Assembly: GCA_035356615.1 (NCBI GenBank)
Contig: DAOQSN010000017.1
Coordinates: 37,148 to 101,147, forward strand
Source of the DNA: JAKQDH01 sp029558835
Lineage (GTDB): Bacteria; Planctomycetota; Phycisphaerae; UBA1845
Reading direction: 5' to 3'
DNA length: 64,000 bases
Below are positions 9,732-18,034 of this stretch, piece after piece. The number at the start of each line of letters is the position of its first letter. Within the stretch, counting starts at the first letter, position 1. The notes beneath the pieces are model-generated. The model did not search any database and was not told where the DNA came from. It saw only the letters and a list, made by a program, of their open reading frames with translations. Position numbers and translations under genes: made by a program.

Positions 9732-10084
9732 CGCGGGGCACGACGCGCAGCAGCACCGGTCCGGGAGGGGCGACGACGCGGCTGACGGTACGCGCGCGTC
9801 GGTCGCGGCGGGTGGCACGCGCCCGCCTCCGCGGACCCGTGTCATCCGAAAACGGGCGCCGCTGATGCGGGCTGCGCCCGTCCCCCGGGGTGCTCCATAC
9901 TGTCTCGTGCCTGGTGTTCGGGTGTCTTGGTGGTGCCCCTTCCGCCGGCCACTCACCACGAAGAGCACGAAAAACACGGAGGGGAATCCGACCGGATTCC
10001 CCTTCGTGCATACTGCTCAGCTTCGTGGTGCGCGCCGCCGGCCGCACCCTTCATTCGCTCTTCGCTATTCGCAATTCGCCGTTC
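9732..10084. other. Intergenic region, no gene seen
   Basis: Convergent gap between the TPR gene and gdhA. It contains the GTGTCTTGGTGGTGC-type sequence also seen near 6200, followed by ACCACGAAGAGCACGAAAAAC. No hairpin with a clear T-tract was found. Confidence 0.45.
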
Positions 10085-11371
10085 CTACACCCAGCCGCGG
10101 TCGCGGCAGGCCTGGGCCACCCGGCCTATCGCAATCACGTAGGCGGCGTCGCGCATGTAGAGGTTGCGCTTGCGGGCCAGTTCGCTGACCGCGATGTACG
10201 CGGAGGTCATCTTCACGTCCAGCTTGCCGAGCACTTCGTCCTTCTCCCAGTAATAGTTCATGTTACTCTGGACCTGCTCGAAGTAGCTGCACGTGACGCC
10301 CCCGGCGTTGGCCAGGAAGTCCGGGATGACGAAAATGCCGCGCTCGTGAATAACGTGGTCCGCCTCGGGCGTGGTGGGACCGTTGGCGCCCTCGGCGATG
10401 ATCTTGACGCGTTTGTTGATCCGCCCGACGTTCTCCCCGGTGATCTGGTTCTCCAGGGCGGCCGGGATGAGGATGTCGACGTCCTGCGCCAGCCAGTCAT
10501 CACCCGGCAGGATCTCATAGCCGAGCTGCTTGGCCTTGGTCTTGTCGATGCCGCCGAAGCGGTCGGTGATGCCCAGCAGTTGATCGAAGTCGATGCCGTC
10601 GCGCCGGCAATAGGAGTAGGCCTGTTGGTCCTGCTGGTCCCAGCAGGCGACACAAGTGACCTTGCCGCCCATCTGCTCATACAGGCGAACGGCATACTGC
10701 GCGACGTTGCCGAAGCCCTGCACGCTGGCGGTGGTGTTCTCCGGCTTGAGGTTAAGTTCCTTGAGGGCCTCGCGCACGGTGAAGACGACGCCGAAGCCGG
10801 TCGCCTCGGTGCGTCCCAGCGAGCCCCCCATGCCGACGGGCTTGCCGGTGATGAAGCCGGGGTACTTGCCGCCGGTGATGGTCTCGAACTCGTCGAGCAT
10901 CCACAGCATGTGCTGGGCGCTGGTCATCACGTCCGGCGCAGGCACGTCGAGCACGGGACCGACGTTGCGGACCACCTGGCGCACCCAGCCGCGGCAGATC
11001 TGCTCCTGCTCGCGGGTACTGAGGTTGTGCGGCTCGCAGACGACGCCGCCCTTGCTGCCGCCCAGGGGGATTTCCACCACGGCGCACTTCCACGTCATCC
11101 ACGTGGCCAGGGCGCGGACGGTGTCGATGGTCTCGTGGGGGTGGAAGCGGATGCCGCCCTTGCCCGGCCCGCGGGCGTCGTTGTGCTGCACGCGAAAGCC
11201 GCGGAAGACGCGCGCCCGCCCGTCATCCATACGCACCGGAATGGCAAACGAAAATTCGCGCAACGGATACCGCAGCAACTCGCGGGTCGCCTCGTCCAGA
11301 TCGAGCACGCCCGCCACCTTGTCGAACTGTGCCTGGGCCATCGCAAACGCGTTGAACGATTTCGCAGTCAT
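10085..11371 (-). CDS. gdhA: Glutamate dehydrogenase (Glu/Leu/Phe/Val dehydrogenase family)
   Basis: Catalyses reversible oxidative deamination of glutamate to 2-oxoglutarate and ammonium in the cytoplasm, linking nitrogen and carbon metabolism. 428 residues, usual for the hexameric enzyme. Substrate-site motifs are GPGKGGIRFHP (Lys71), TWKCAVVEIP (Lys95) and the catalytic Lys107 in PLGGSKGG; the nucleotide-binding Rossmann loop is GFGNVA at about 219-224; NAGGVTCSYFEQVQ near the C-terminus is typical. An AAGGAA ribosome binding site precedes the ATG at 11371. Coenzyme preference (NAD or NADP) cannot be decided. It is divergent from the PEP/pyruvate-binding gene pair across a 500-bp gap, so both could share control of central metabolism, but no operator is visible. 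Confidence 0.95.
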   Translation of the reverse strand: MTAKSFNAFAMAQAQFDKVAGVLDLDEATRELLRYPLREFSFAIPVRMDDGRARVFRGFRVQHNDARGPGKGGIRFHPHETIDTVRALATWMTWKCAVVEIPLGGSKGGVVCEPHNLSTREQEQICRGWVRQVVRNVGPVLDVPAPDVMTSAQHMLWMLDEFETITGGKYPGFITGKPVGMGGSLGRTEATGFGVVFTVREALKELNLKPENTTASVQGFGNVAQYAVRLYEQMGGKVTCVACWDQQDQQAYSYCRRDGIDFDQLLGITDRFGGIDKTKAKQLGYEILPGDDWLAQDVDILIPAALENQITGENVGRINKRVKIIAEGANGPTTPEADHVIHERGIFVIPDFLANAGGVTCSYFEQVQSNMNYYWEKDEVLGKLDVKMTSAYIAVSELARKRNLYMRDAAYVIAIGRVAQACRDRGWV

Positions 11372-11870
11372 GGTTCTTGCCGTTCCTTCAGAGAGTCTAC
11401 GTCACATCGAAAGTCGCAGTCGAAGCGGGTGGCGTGGCCAAGCCCGGCGCCGCCAGGCTCCTCCGACACGAGCACGGCCGCCCGTCCAGCATGCCGGGGC
11501 CCTTCGGCACCGACAAGTTGCCCCCCCAAAAGCACAGGGCCGGGCGGCGTGGGCCCACGCGGCACTGCGCTGCCCCTGCCCGCGCGGCGAGCCGGTTCGG
11601 AAGCAGTCGCACGCCGGCCGGGCGAAGCCCCACCACCGGAACCCCACACCAGCATGCAAGTTCGATGCCACCCATCCGCCTACCCCCCGGGCGATGGCCG
11701 TTTGCGGGGTGGCCCGTTACAATCCCATGGACCGGGGGGGAAAAGAGGGGGGTCTGCTCCGGAGGGGCCGGGGGAGGGCGAAGCGTACCGGTGATTCGCC
11801 CGGCCTCCCAGTCTCCTCGCGGTACGCGGGAGGCGTAGCAAGCCCCAGGGCATCCGCGTGGTGAGCGTAC
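11372..11870. repeat. Intergenic region with degenerate copy of the GGGTGGC-type repeat
   Basis: Divergent intergenic region. At 11429-11460 it carries a degenerate form of the interspersed repeat seen at 13667 and 42767 (GGGTGGCGTGGCCAAGCCC...GCCGCCAGGCTCC), with a later GCATGCCGGGGCCCTTCGG stretch that also has counterparts in those copies. No gene recognised. Confidence 0.5.
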
Positions 11871-13646
11871 ATGACCGTTCCCGTGGACGACAGCACGTAT
11901 CCGCCGTTTAACCGCAACTTCTTCGACGGCGACGTCAGCTTCAGTCTAATCGGGACCGGTGCCTTAGGCGGCAAAGCCCGCGGTCTGGCCTTCATCAAGG
12001 AGACGCTGGCCGCCCACTTCGACCCGGCCGAGTTTCCAGACCTGACGGTGACGATCCCCACCATGACCGTGGTGGCCACCGACGTGTTTGATCGGTTTAT
12101 GAAGCTCAACCAGCTCGGCGAGGTGGCTTACTCGGACCTGCCCGACGATCGAATCGCCCACGCCTTCCAGAAGGCGGAACTGCCGGTCGGCATCGTCGGC
12201 GACCTGCGTGCCCTGATTGCCCAGATGCACACACCACTGGCCATCCGTTCCTCCAGCCTGCTTGAGGATGCCCTGAAGCACCCCTTCGCCGGGACCTACG
12301 CTACCAAGATGATCCCCAACAACCAGCTCGACGTGGACACGCGCTTTCGGAAGCTGGCGGAGGCGATCAAGTTCGTCTGGGCCTCGACGTTCTTCCAGGC
12401 GGCCAAGCAGTACGTTCGCGTCACCGACTATACGAGCCGGGACGAGAAGATGGCCGTCATCATTCAGGAGGTCGTCGGGCAGCGGCACGGGGAACGCTTC
12501 TATCCGACGATGGCCGGCGTGGCGCGCTCGTACAACTACTACCCCGCGCGGCCGGCCCGGCCGGAGGAGGGCGTGGTCAACCTGGCACTGGGGCTGGGCA
12601 AGACGATCGTGGACGGCGGGGTGTGCTGGACGTACTCACCCGCCCATCCGACGCGTCGCCCGCCGTTTGCCTCAAACACCGACCTGTTGCGCAACACGCA
12701 GAGCGAGTTCTGGGCGGTGAACATGGGGCCGCCGCCGGCGTATGACCCGATTCACGAGACGGAGTATCTGGTCAAGGGAACGCTGCTCGACGCCGAGCAG
12801 GATGGCACGCTGCGTTACCTTGTGTCGACGTACGAGCCCGGTTCGGACCGGTTGGCGCTGGGCATGGGCGTGCCCGGCCCTCGGGCGCTGACGTTCGGCC
12901 CGCTGCTGGAGCTGGAGGACGTCCCGCTCACGCCGCTGCTTCGCCGTTTGCTGGCCGTCTGCAAGAAGGTGCTGCGCGCGGACGTGGAGATGGAGTTTGC
13001 GGTCAAGCTCGATCCGGAGAGGGGGCTGCCCGCCCGGTTCGGTTTCCTCCAGGTCCGGCCCATGCTGGTGTCCGACGAAGAGGTGCGGATCACGGACGAT
13101 GAGTTTCATGGCCCGCAGGCGGTGGTCGCCTCCGAGGCGGTGCTCGGCAACGGCATTGTCGACACCCTGCGGGACGTTGTTTACGTTAAGCCGGACGCCT
13201 TCGAGGCGCGGCACACGCCGCGGATCGCCGGCGAGTTGGAGGAAGTGAACCGCGTGCTGGTGGAGCAACACCGACCCTACGTGCTCATCGGCTTCGGACG
13301 CTGGGGCAGCAGCGACCCGTGGCTGGGCACTCCGGTGGTCTGGCCGCAGATTTCCGGGGCCCGCGTGATCGTCGAGGCCACCCTGGAGAATATGAACGTG
13401 GAACTCAGCCAGGGGTCCCACTTCTTCCACAACATCTCCAGCTTCCGGGTAAGCTACCTGGCCGTGCCGCACGCGACGGGGCAGGCGATCAACTGGCAAT
13501 GGCTGGCCGACCAGCCGGGACGGCACGACCTGACGTTTGTGCGCCACGTGGCGCTGGTACACCCGCTGCTGGTGAAGGTCGACGCCCGCACCGGACGCGG
13601 GGTCATCTTGCAGGGGGGTGCAACGCTCAATGCGTCCACGCCATAG
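11871..13646 (+). CDS. PEP/pyruvate-binding (PPDK N-terminal, ATP-grasp) domain protein
   Basis: 591 residues. The N-terminal two thirds match the ATP-grasp nucleotide-binding domain of PEP synthase and pyruvate phosphate dikinase: GGKARGLAFIKE near residue 33, PLAIRSSSLLEDALKHPFAGTY near 124-145, and VIIQEVVGQRHGERFYPTMAGVA near 195-220. The phosphohistidine swivel domain and the PEP-binding barrel of true PEP synthase are absent, so it cannot complete the classical reaction alone. The last ~150 residues (GFGRWGSSDPWLG ... GSHFFHN) are shared with the next gene and form an extra C-terminal domain of unknown function. Predicted cytoplasmic. Together with the downstream paralogue, 336 bp away on the same strand, it forms a two-gene unit of unknown role. 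Confidence 0.8.
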   Translation: MTVPVDDSTYPPFNRNFFDGDVSFSLIGTGALGGKARGLAFIKETLAAHFDPAEFPDLTVTIPTMTVVATDVFDRFMKLNQLGEVAYSDLPDDRIAHAFQKAELPVGIVGDLRALIAQMHTPLAIRSSSLLEDALKHPFAGTYATKMIPNNQLDVDTRFRKLAEAIKFVWASTFFQAAKQYVRVTDYTSRDEKMAVIIQEVVGQRHGERFYPTMAGVARSYNYYPARPARPEEGVVNLALGLGKTIVDGGVCWTYSPAHPTRRPPFASNTDLLRNTQSEFWAVNMGPPPAYDPIHETEYLVKGTLLDAEQDGTLRYLVSTYEPGSDRLALGMGVPGPRALTFGPLLELEDVPLTPLLRRLLAVCKKVLRADVEMEFAVKLDPERGLPARFGFLQVRPMLVSDEEVRITDDEFHGPQAVVASEAVLGNGIVDTLRDVVYVKPDAFEARHTPRIAGELEEVNRVLVEQHRPYVLIGFGRWGSSDPWLGTPVVWPQISGARVIVEATLENMNVELSQGSHFFHNISSFRVSYLAVPHATGQAINWQWLADQPGRHDLTFVRHVALVHPLLVKVDARTGRGVILQGGATLNASTP

Positions 13647-13666
13647 GGCAACCACAGGTGGGGAGC

Positions 13667-13800
13667 GGGTGGCATGGCCAAGCGCAGCGCCGCCATGCTC
13701 CCCCGCAACCGACAGGCCGCCGTTCGTTACCGCATGCTGGCGCCTTCGGCTTGGGCATGCCACCCCGGCGGTTTCCCCTTGGTGCGGTCCTGTGCAGCAG
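13667..13800. repeat. Interspersed ~134-bp intergenic repeat, copy A
   Basis: Starts with GGGTGGCATGGCCAAGCGCA, continues through GCCGCCATGC and CTTCGGCTTGGGCATGCCACC, and ends in a GGTTTCCCCTTGGTGCGGTCC stretch. The same order of blocks is found at 42767-42897; the first ~38 bp also occur twice, inverted, at 35588-35706, and in degenerate form at 11429. It is non-coding, lies between two PEP-binding genes and supplies most of the 336-bp gap. Confidence 0.75.
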
Positions 13801-13982
13801 CGCAGCGTCGCCCCCCCGCGGGCGACACAGGAGACGCCGACGTTGCGATGTGAAATGACGATGCTGCGCGGCGTCCGGCGTCGGCCACGGGGGGGCGACG
13901 CCACCGCCGGTGAGGGACGCTGCCGCCGGCGAGCCACACCATCGCCGATGGGCGCAGCACCCGGACAGTTGCGAGGGCCATC

Positions 13983-16900
13983 ATGACCGACCTGAGCAAA
14001 CCCATTGAGAACATCCTCGCGGACCTGCTCGAGCGGGCCAAGGAGCTCAACTGCCTGTACGAGATCGAGAAGCTGGTCAGCAGCCCGGACGCAACGGCGG
14101 AGGACATCATTCCCAAGATCATCGCGGCGCTGCCGGCCGGCGTGCAATACCCGGACATCGCCCAGGTGCGCATCAAGCTCTGGGATTCAGTGTTCACCTC
14201 GCCGCGCTTTGAGGAGTCTCCCTGGGTCCTGGCGGCCGACGTGGTGGTGCAGGGCGACCGCGTGGGTTCGATCGAACTCTTCTACACCCAGCAGATGCCC
14301 AACGCCGACGAAGGGCCGTTCCTGAAGGAAGAACGCAAGCTCATCATTACGATCGCCGATCGGGTCAGCAGCTTCATCGTCCACCGCGTGTTGGTCGACG
14401 CCCTGGAGGACTGGCGGGCGGCCCGCGAGGAACTGGCCAAGTCGCGCACCGGCGAGTGGCGCGTCATCCTCGACCTGCTGCGGCACAGCGACCAGAGTCT
14501 GTTGCTCCGCGTCACCCGCAAGATGCTCAACCACCTGGGCTGGAGCGGGGTGAGCGAGGCCCAGGCGCTGCTCGCCCGCTTCGGCGCCGGCGGGCAGACC
14601 GGCGACGAGCAGGTCCAGATGGAAAGCAACCGCCCCCGACGCAAGGGGCAGTTTCCCGCCTCGGCCAACCTCGTGGAAGAGACGTTTCGCATCGCCGCGC
14701 AGCACCTCAGCAACCGCGAGATCGTCACCTGCATCCAGCGCTGGATCCGGGAGGACCGGGCGGGCTTCCTCGTCACCACGCTGGAGACGCCGTATGCCTC
14801 GCTCGTGGAAATCGGCGACGCCCTGACCCGCTTCCACCACACCGCCCCCGGCGAGGTCGAGCTGCCGCTTTCCACCCTGAAGGGGTTGGCCGTCTCCCTG
14901 ATCCGACGCTTCCTGACCGATCAACTCGACTACATCAACGTCGCCAAGCAGTACGTGTCCATCGAGAGCTTCCACGACTTATTGCATCGCCTGATCTGCC
15001 CGGCGCGAGGATATGGCAAGCTCGGCGGTAAGAGCTCGGGGCTGTTCCTGGCGGAGCAGGTCATTCGGCGGTCAAAGGAGCACGCCGAGCTGTTCGCCGC
15101 GGTGCGGACGCCGCAGAGCTGGTACATCACCTCCGACGGCCTGCACGACTTCGTCCACCGCAACAACCTCGAGGACGTCTTCACCCAGAAGTACAAGGAG
15201 ATCAACCAGGTCCGCCAGGAATACCCCCACATCATCCAGGTGTTCAAGCACTCCCAGTTCTCCCCGGAGATTGCCAAGGGGCTCTCGGTGGCGATGGATG
15301 AGTTCGGCACGGTGCCGCTGATCGTGCGCAGCTCGAGCCTGCTGGAGGACCGCATCGGGGCGGCTTTCTCCGGCAAGTACAAGAGCCTCTTCCTGGCCAA
15401 CCAGGGCTCCAAGCAGGAACGCCTCAACGCCCTCCTTGACGCCATTGCCGAGGTCTATGCCTCCACCTTCAGCCCCGACCCGATCGAATACCGGGCCGAG
15501 CGCAACCTCCTCGATTTCCAGGAAGGCATGGGCATCATGGTCCAGGAGGTGGTCGGCACACGGGTGGGCAAGTACTACCTGCCGACCTTCGCGGGCGTGG
15601 CCTTCAGCCACAACGAGTTCCGCTGGTCCCCGCGCATCAAACGCGAGGACGGGCTGGTGCGGATCGTACCGGGCCTGGGCACCCGGGCCGTGGACCGCCT
15701 CTCGGACGATTATCCGATCCTGCTGGCCCCCGGGCAGCCGGGCCTGCGCGTCAATGTCACCGTTGATGAGGTCATCCGCTATGCCCCGACCCAACTGGAC
15801 GTCATCAACCTCGATAACAACGCCTTTGAGACGATTTCCGTCACCGACTTCCTGCGCCAGGGCGGGCACCAACTGCCCGGTCTCGGGCAACTGGTCTCCG
15901 TGTGTGACCGCGACATCATCCGCGAGCCCGTCGGGGGGCACCTCGAATGCGACCCCCGCGACGTCGTGGTGACCTGCAACGGGTTGGTGCAACGCACCCC
16001 GTTCATCAAGCAGATTCACGCGCTGCTGCAGGCCCTCGAGGACGGTCTCGGCACGCCGGTGGACATTGAGTTTGCCTCCGACGGCAAGTACCTGTATCTC
16101 CTGCAATGCCGGGCCCAGAGCCACACCACCCAGGCCATGCCGGCCGCCATTCCCCGGGACCTGTCCAGGGAACAGATCATCTTCTCGGCTAACCGCTATG
16201 TCTCCAACGGCCGGGTGCCCGATGTGACCCACATCGTCTACATCGATCCCGATGCCTACGCCGAAATCGCCGACCTGCAAGGCCTGGTGGCCGTCGGGCG
16301 GGCGGTTGGCAAGCTCAACGCCGTGCTGCCCAAGCACCAGTTCGTGCTCATGGGACCGGGCCGCTGGGGCAGCCGCGGCGACGTGAAGCTCGGCGTCAAA
16401 GTGACCTACTCGGACATCAACAACACGGCCGTCCTCATTGAGATCGCGCGCAAGAAAGGCAACTACGTTCCTGATCTTTCCTTCGGCACGCACTTCTTCC
16501 AGGACCTGGTGGAGGCGTCCATTCGCTATCTGCCGCTCTATCCCGACGACGAAGGCATCATCTTCAACCACCAGTTCCTGACGCAATCGCCGAACGTGCT
16601 CTCCAGCGTGGCGCCGGAATACGCGGCCCTGGAGAACTGCGTGCGCGTCATCGACGTGCCGCGGGTGACCCGGGGCAAGGTTCTGCGGGTGTTGATGAAC
16701 GCTGATCTCGAGGAGGCCGTGGGCATCCTGGCTGATCCGGCCTCCACGTCCAGGCCCGCTACCGACGGACGCCCGTACGCGGGCACCGAGCCGGAGGACC
16801 ATTGGCGCTGGCGGATGCGCATGGCGGAGCGCGTGGCCGAGCAGTTGGAGCCGTCCCGTTTCGGCGTCGTGGCGTTGTACGTCTTCGGCAGCACCAAGAA

Positions 16901-17192
16901 CGCCACGGCCGGCCCTGCCAGCGACATCGACCTGCTGGTGCACTTCCGCGGCACCGAGGCGCAGCGGGCCGCGCTGCTGCAGTGGTTCGAGGGTTGGAGC
17001 CTCTGCCTCAGCGAGATGAACTACCTGCGCACCGGCGCCCGTACCGCCGGCCTGCTGGACGTGCACCTGGTCACGGACGAGGACATCGCCCAACGCAGCA
17101 GCTACGCCGCCAAGATCGACGCCGTCACCGACGCCGCCCGACTGCTGCCGGTGGGCCCCCAAGGCAACCGCGGCAACGCCGCATCCAAGTAG
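13983..17192 (+). CDS. GAF-like / PEP-pyruvate-binding / nucleotidyltransferase fusion protein
   Basis: 1069 residues with three parts. Residues ~10-135 (ERAKELNCLYEIEKLV ... LFYTQQMPNADEGPF) look like the GAF-type sensor region found at the N-termini of some histidine kinases. Residues ~340-720 are a PPDK/PEP-synthase-like ATP-grasp domain (GKLGGKSSGLFLAEQ, VRSSSLLEDRIGAAFSGKY, MVQEVVGTRVGKYYLPTFAG). Residues ~780-860 hold the C-terminal domain shared with the previous gene (GPGRWGSRGDVKLG ... GTHFFQD). The C-terminal ~110 residues are a DNA-polymerase-beta-type nucleotidyltransferase: LYVFGSTKNATAGPASDIDL has the G-S and D-x-D metal-binding signature. No swivel histidine domain or PEP barrel is present. 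The fusion suggests ligand-sensed nucleotidyl or phosphoryl transfer to a partner protein; the target is unknown. Confidence 0.82.
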   Translation: MTDLSKPIENILADLLERAKELNCLYEIEKLVSSPDATAEDIIPKIIAALPAGVQYPDIAQVRIKLWDSVFTSPRFEESPWVLAADVVVQGDRVGSIELFYTQQMPNADEGPFLKEERKLIITIADRVSSFIVHRVLVDALEDWRAAREELAKSRTGEWRVILDLLRHSDQSLLLRVTRKMLNHLGWSGVSEAQALLARFGAGGQTGDEQVQMESNRPRRKGQFPASANLVEETFRIAAQHLSNREIVTCIQRWIREDRAGFLVTTLETPYASLVEIGDALTRFHHTAPGEVELPLSTLKGLAVSLIRRFLTDQLDYINVAKQYVSIESFHDLLHRLICPARGYGKLGGKSSGLFLAEQVIRRSKEHAELFAAVRTPQSWYITSDGLHDFVHRNNLEDVFTQKYKEINQVRQEYPHIIQVFKHSQFSPEIAKGLSVAMDEFGTVPLIVRSSSLLEDRIGAAFSGKYKSLFLANQGSKQERLNALLDAIAEVYASTFSPDPIEYRAERNLLDFQEGMGIMVQEVVGTRVGKYYLPTFAGVAFSHNEFRWSPRIKREDGLVRIVPGLGTRAVDRLSDDYPILLAPGQPGLRVNVTVDEVIRYAPTQLDVINLDNNAFETISVTDFLRQGGHQLPGLGQLVSVCDRDIIREPVGGHLECDPRDVVVTCNGLVQRTPFIKQIHALLQALEDGLGTPVDIEFASDGKYLYLLQCRAQSHTTQAMPAAIPRDLSREQIIFSANRYVSNGRVPDVTHIVYIDPDAYAEIADLQGLVAVGRAVGKLNAVLPKHQFVLMGPGRWGSRGDVKLGVKVTYSDINNTAVLIEIARKKGNYVPDLSFGTHFFQDLVEASIRYLPLYPDDEGIIFNHQFLTQSPNVLSSVAPEYAALENCVRVIDVPRVTRGKVLRVLMNADLEEAVGILADPASTSRPATDGRPYAGTEPEDHWRWRMRMAERVAEQLEPSRFGVVALYVFGSTKNATAGPASDIDLLVHFRGTEAQRAALLQWFEGWSLCLSEMNYLRTGARTAGLLDVHLVTDEDIAQRSSYAAKIDAVTDAARLLPVGPQGNRGNAASK

Positions 17193-17343
17193 CGCCCGAG
17201 CGGGTAGGCCATGCGGCACCGGACGTTGCGCCGGCGCCCGGCAGGCCGCCTGCGTCGACATTCGTTGTACCAAGAAAGCCGAGGGGAACCGAGACTAACA
17301 GGATCCTGTGTAACACATGCGCATTAGGGTGAAATGCGGGCAT
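17125..17343 (-). pseudogene. Orphan leader peptide: relic of a third cassette-borne secreted protein
   Basis: A 72-codon frame beginning at 17343 after AGGGAGGAC, the same ribosome-binding context as the kelch-like gene. Its first ~35 residues (HVLHRILLVSVPLGFLGTTN, then VDAGGLPGAG) align with the export signals of the M14 protein and the kelch-like protein, then similarity stops and the frame degenerates into Arg-rich sequence that overlaps the 3' end of the convergent nucleotidyltransferase-fusion gene. Best read as a start-plus-signal-peptide remnant left when the rest of a gene was lost. It could in principle be expressed as a short peptide. Confidence 0.6.
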
Positions 17344-17497
17344 TGGTAGTCCTCCCTAGTGGTCCTGGTTCGTCGCCGGCGTACGCCCGCCCGGGCCATC
17401 CGGCGGGGCCCTCTGTCCTCTATAAGGACATGCGTTAAGGCGGCCTCAGGCCGGCCACCCCGGCCGGCCGGCGCGGTTCTTCTGGTCGCCTCACCTC
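17262..17497 (-). repeat. Leader cassette, copy 1 (relic)
   Basis: About 235 bp similar to 21140-21480 and 22895-23260. Shared blocks in plus-strand order are the signal-peptide region, AGTCCTCCCTA (the ribosome binding site on the minus strand), CCGCCCGGGCCATC, GGCGGGGCCCT, a CCTCAGGCCGG block, and CCGGCCGGCGCG followed by CTGGTCGC. The copy ends inside the stop codon context of the PEP-CTERM gene, and lacks the T-rich hairpin block found in the other two copies. Confidence 0.75.
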
Positions 17498-18003
17498 TTA
17501 GACGCCCAGGCGAGCGCGATCAGGAGCAACCCTGCGGTCGAGGGCTCGGGCACCGTGGTGCCGGCCCAGATCGTCCCGAACGTCACCGGGTCGATGATCT
17601 CAAACGGCTGGCCGCCGGGCTCTCCCGTCCCGAGCCACTCGAAGCGGACGGTGAAACCGCTCTGATGCTCGCCCGCAGGGATGCCGGTTGCCAGCGTCAG
17701 CGCATCGTAGAAGCCATCGGCGTGCAGGAGCGGATCGGGCTCGACGACCAGCTCGTCCCACGCGGTGGCGGGCGGGTCCGGTGTCTCCAGAGCCAGTTGC
17801 GCGTACTGGCCGAGCGCAAACCAGATCGTGAACTCCTCGATGGGCGTCGCCAGCGAGTTGTTGGCGACGTCGTACACGCACTGCCATTCGTTCCCGCCCA
17901 GCGGGGTGGCTTCGTAATAGATGTTCACGGGGGCGGCCGCGCAGAGGGACGCCGGCAGCAGAATCGACAGCAACAGTGCTGCAAGGTTGCGTCTACGAAT
18001 CAT
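17491..18003 (-). CDS. Small secreted PEP-CTERM protein
   Basis: 170 residues. Signal peptide MIRRRNLAALLLSILLPASL then a beta-rich exported domain (NIYYEATPLGGNEWQCVYDV, FTIWFALGQYAQL) and a C-terminal PEP-CTERM sorting tag: VPEPSTAGLLLIALAWASKR, that is, the PEP motif, a short hydrophobic helix and a basic end. Such tags are recognised by an exosortase (EpsH-type) at the membrane; none is encoded in this window. The start lies 31 bp after the stop of the M14 gene, so the two are probably one operon. The stop codon falls within leader-cassette copy 1. The N-terminal domain resembles other planctomycete PEP-CTERM proteins of unknown function. Confidence 0.85.
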   Translation of the reverse strand: MIRRRNLAALLLSILLPASLCAAAPVNIYYEATPLGGNEWQCVYDVANNSLATPIEEFTIWFALGQYAQLALETPDPPATAWDELVVEPDPLLHADGFYDALTLATGIPAGEHQSGFTVRFEWLGTGEPGGQPFEIIDPVTFGTIWAGTTVPEPSTAGLLLIALAWASKR

Positions 18004-18034
18004 GGTCCGTCTCCTGCTTGAGGGCGCCCGTCGA

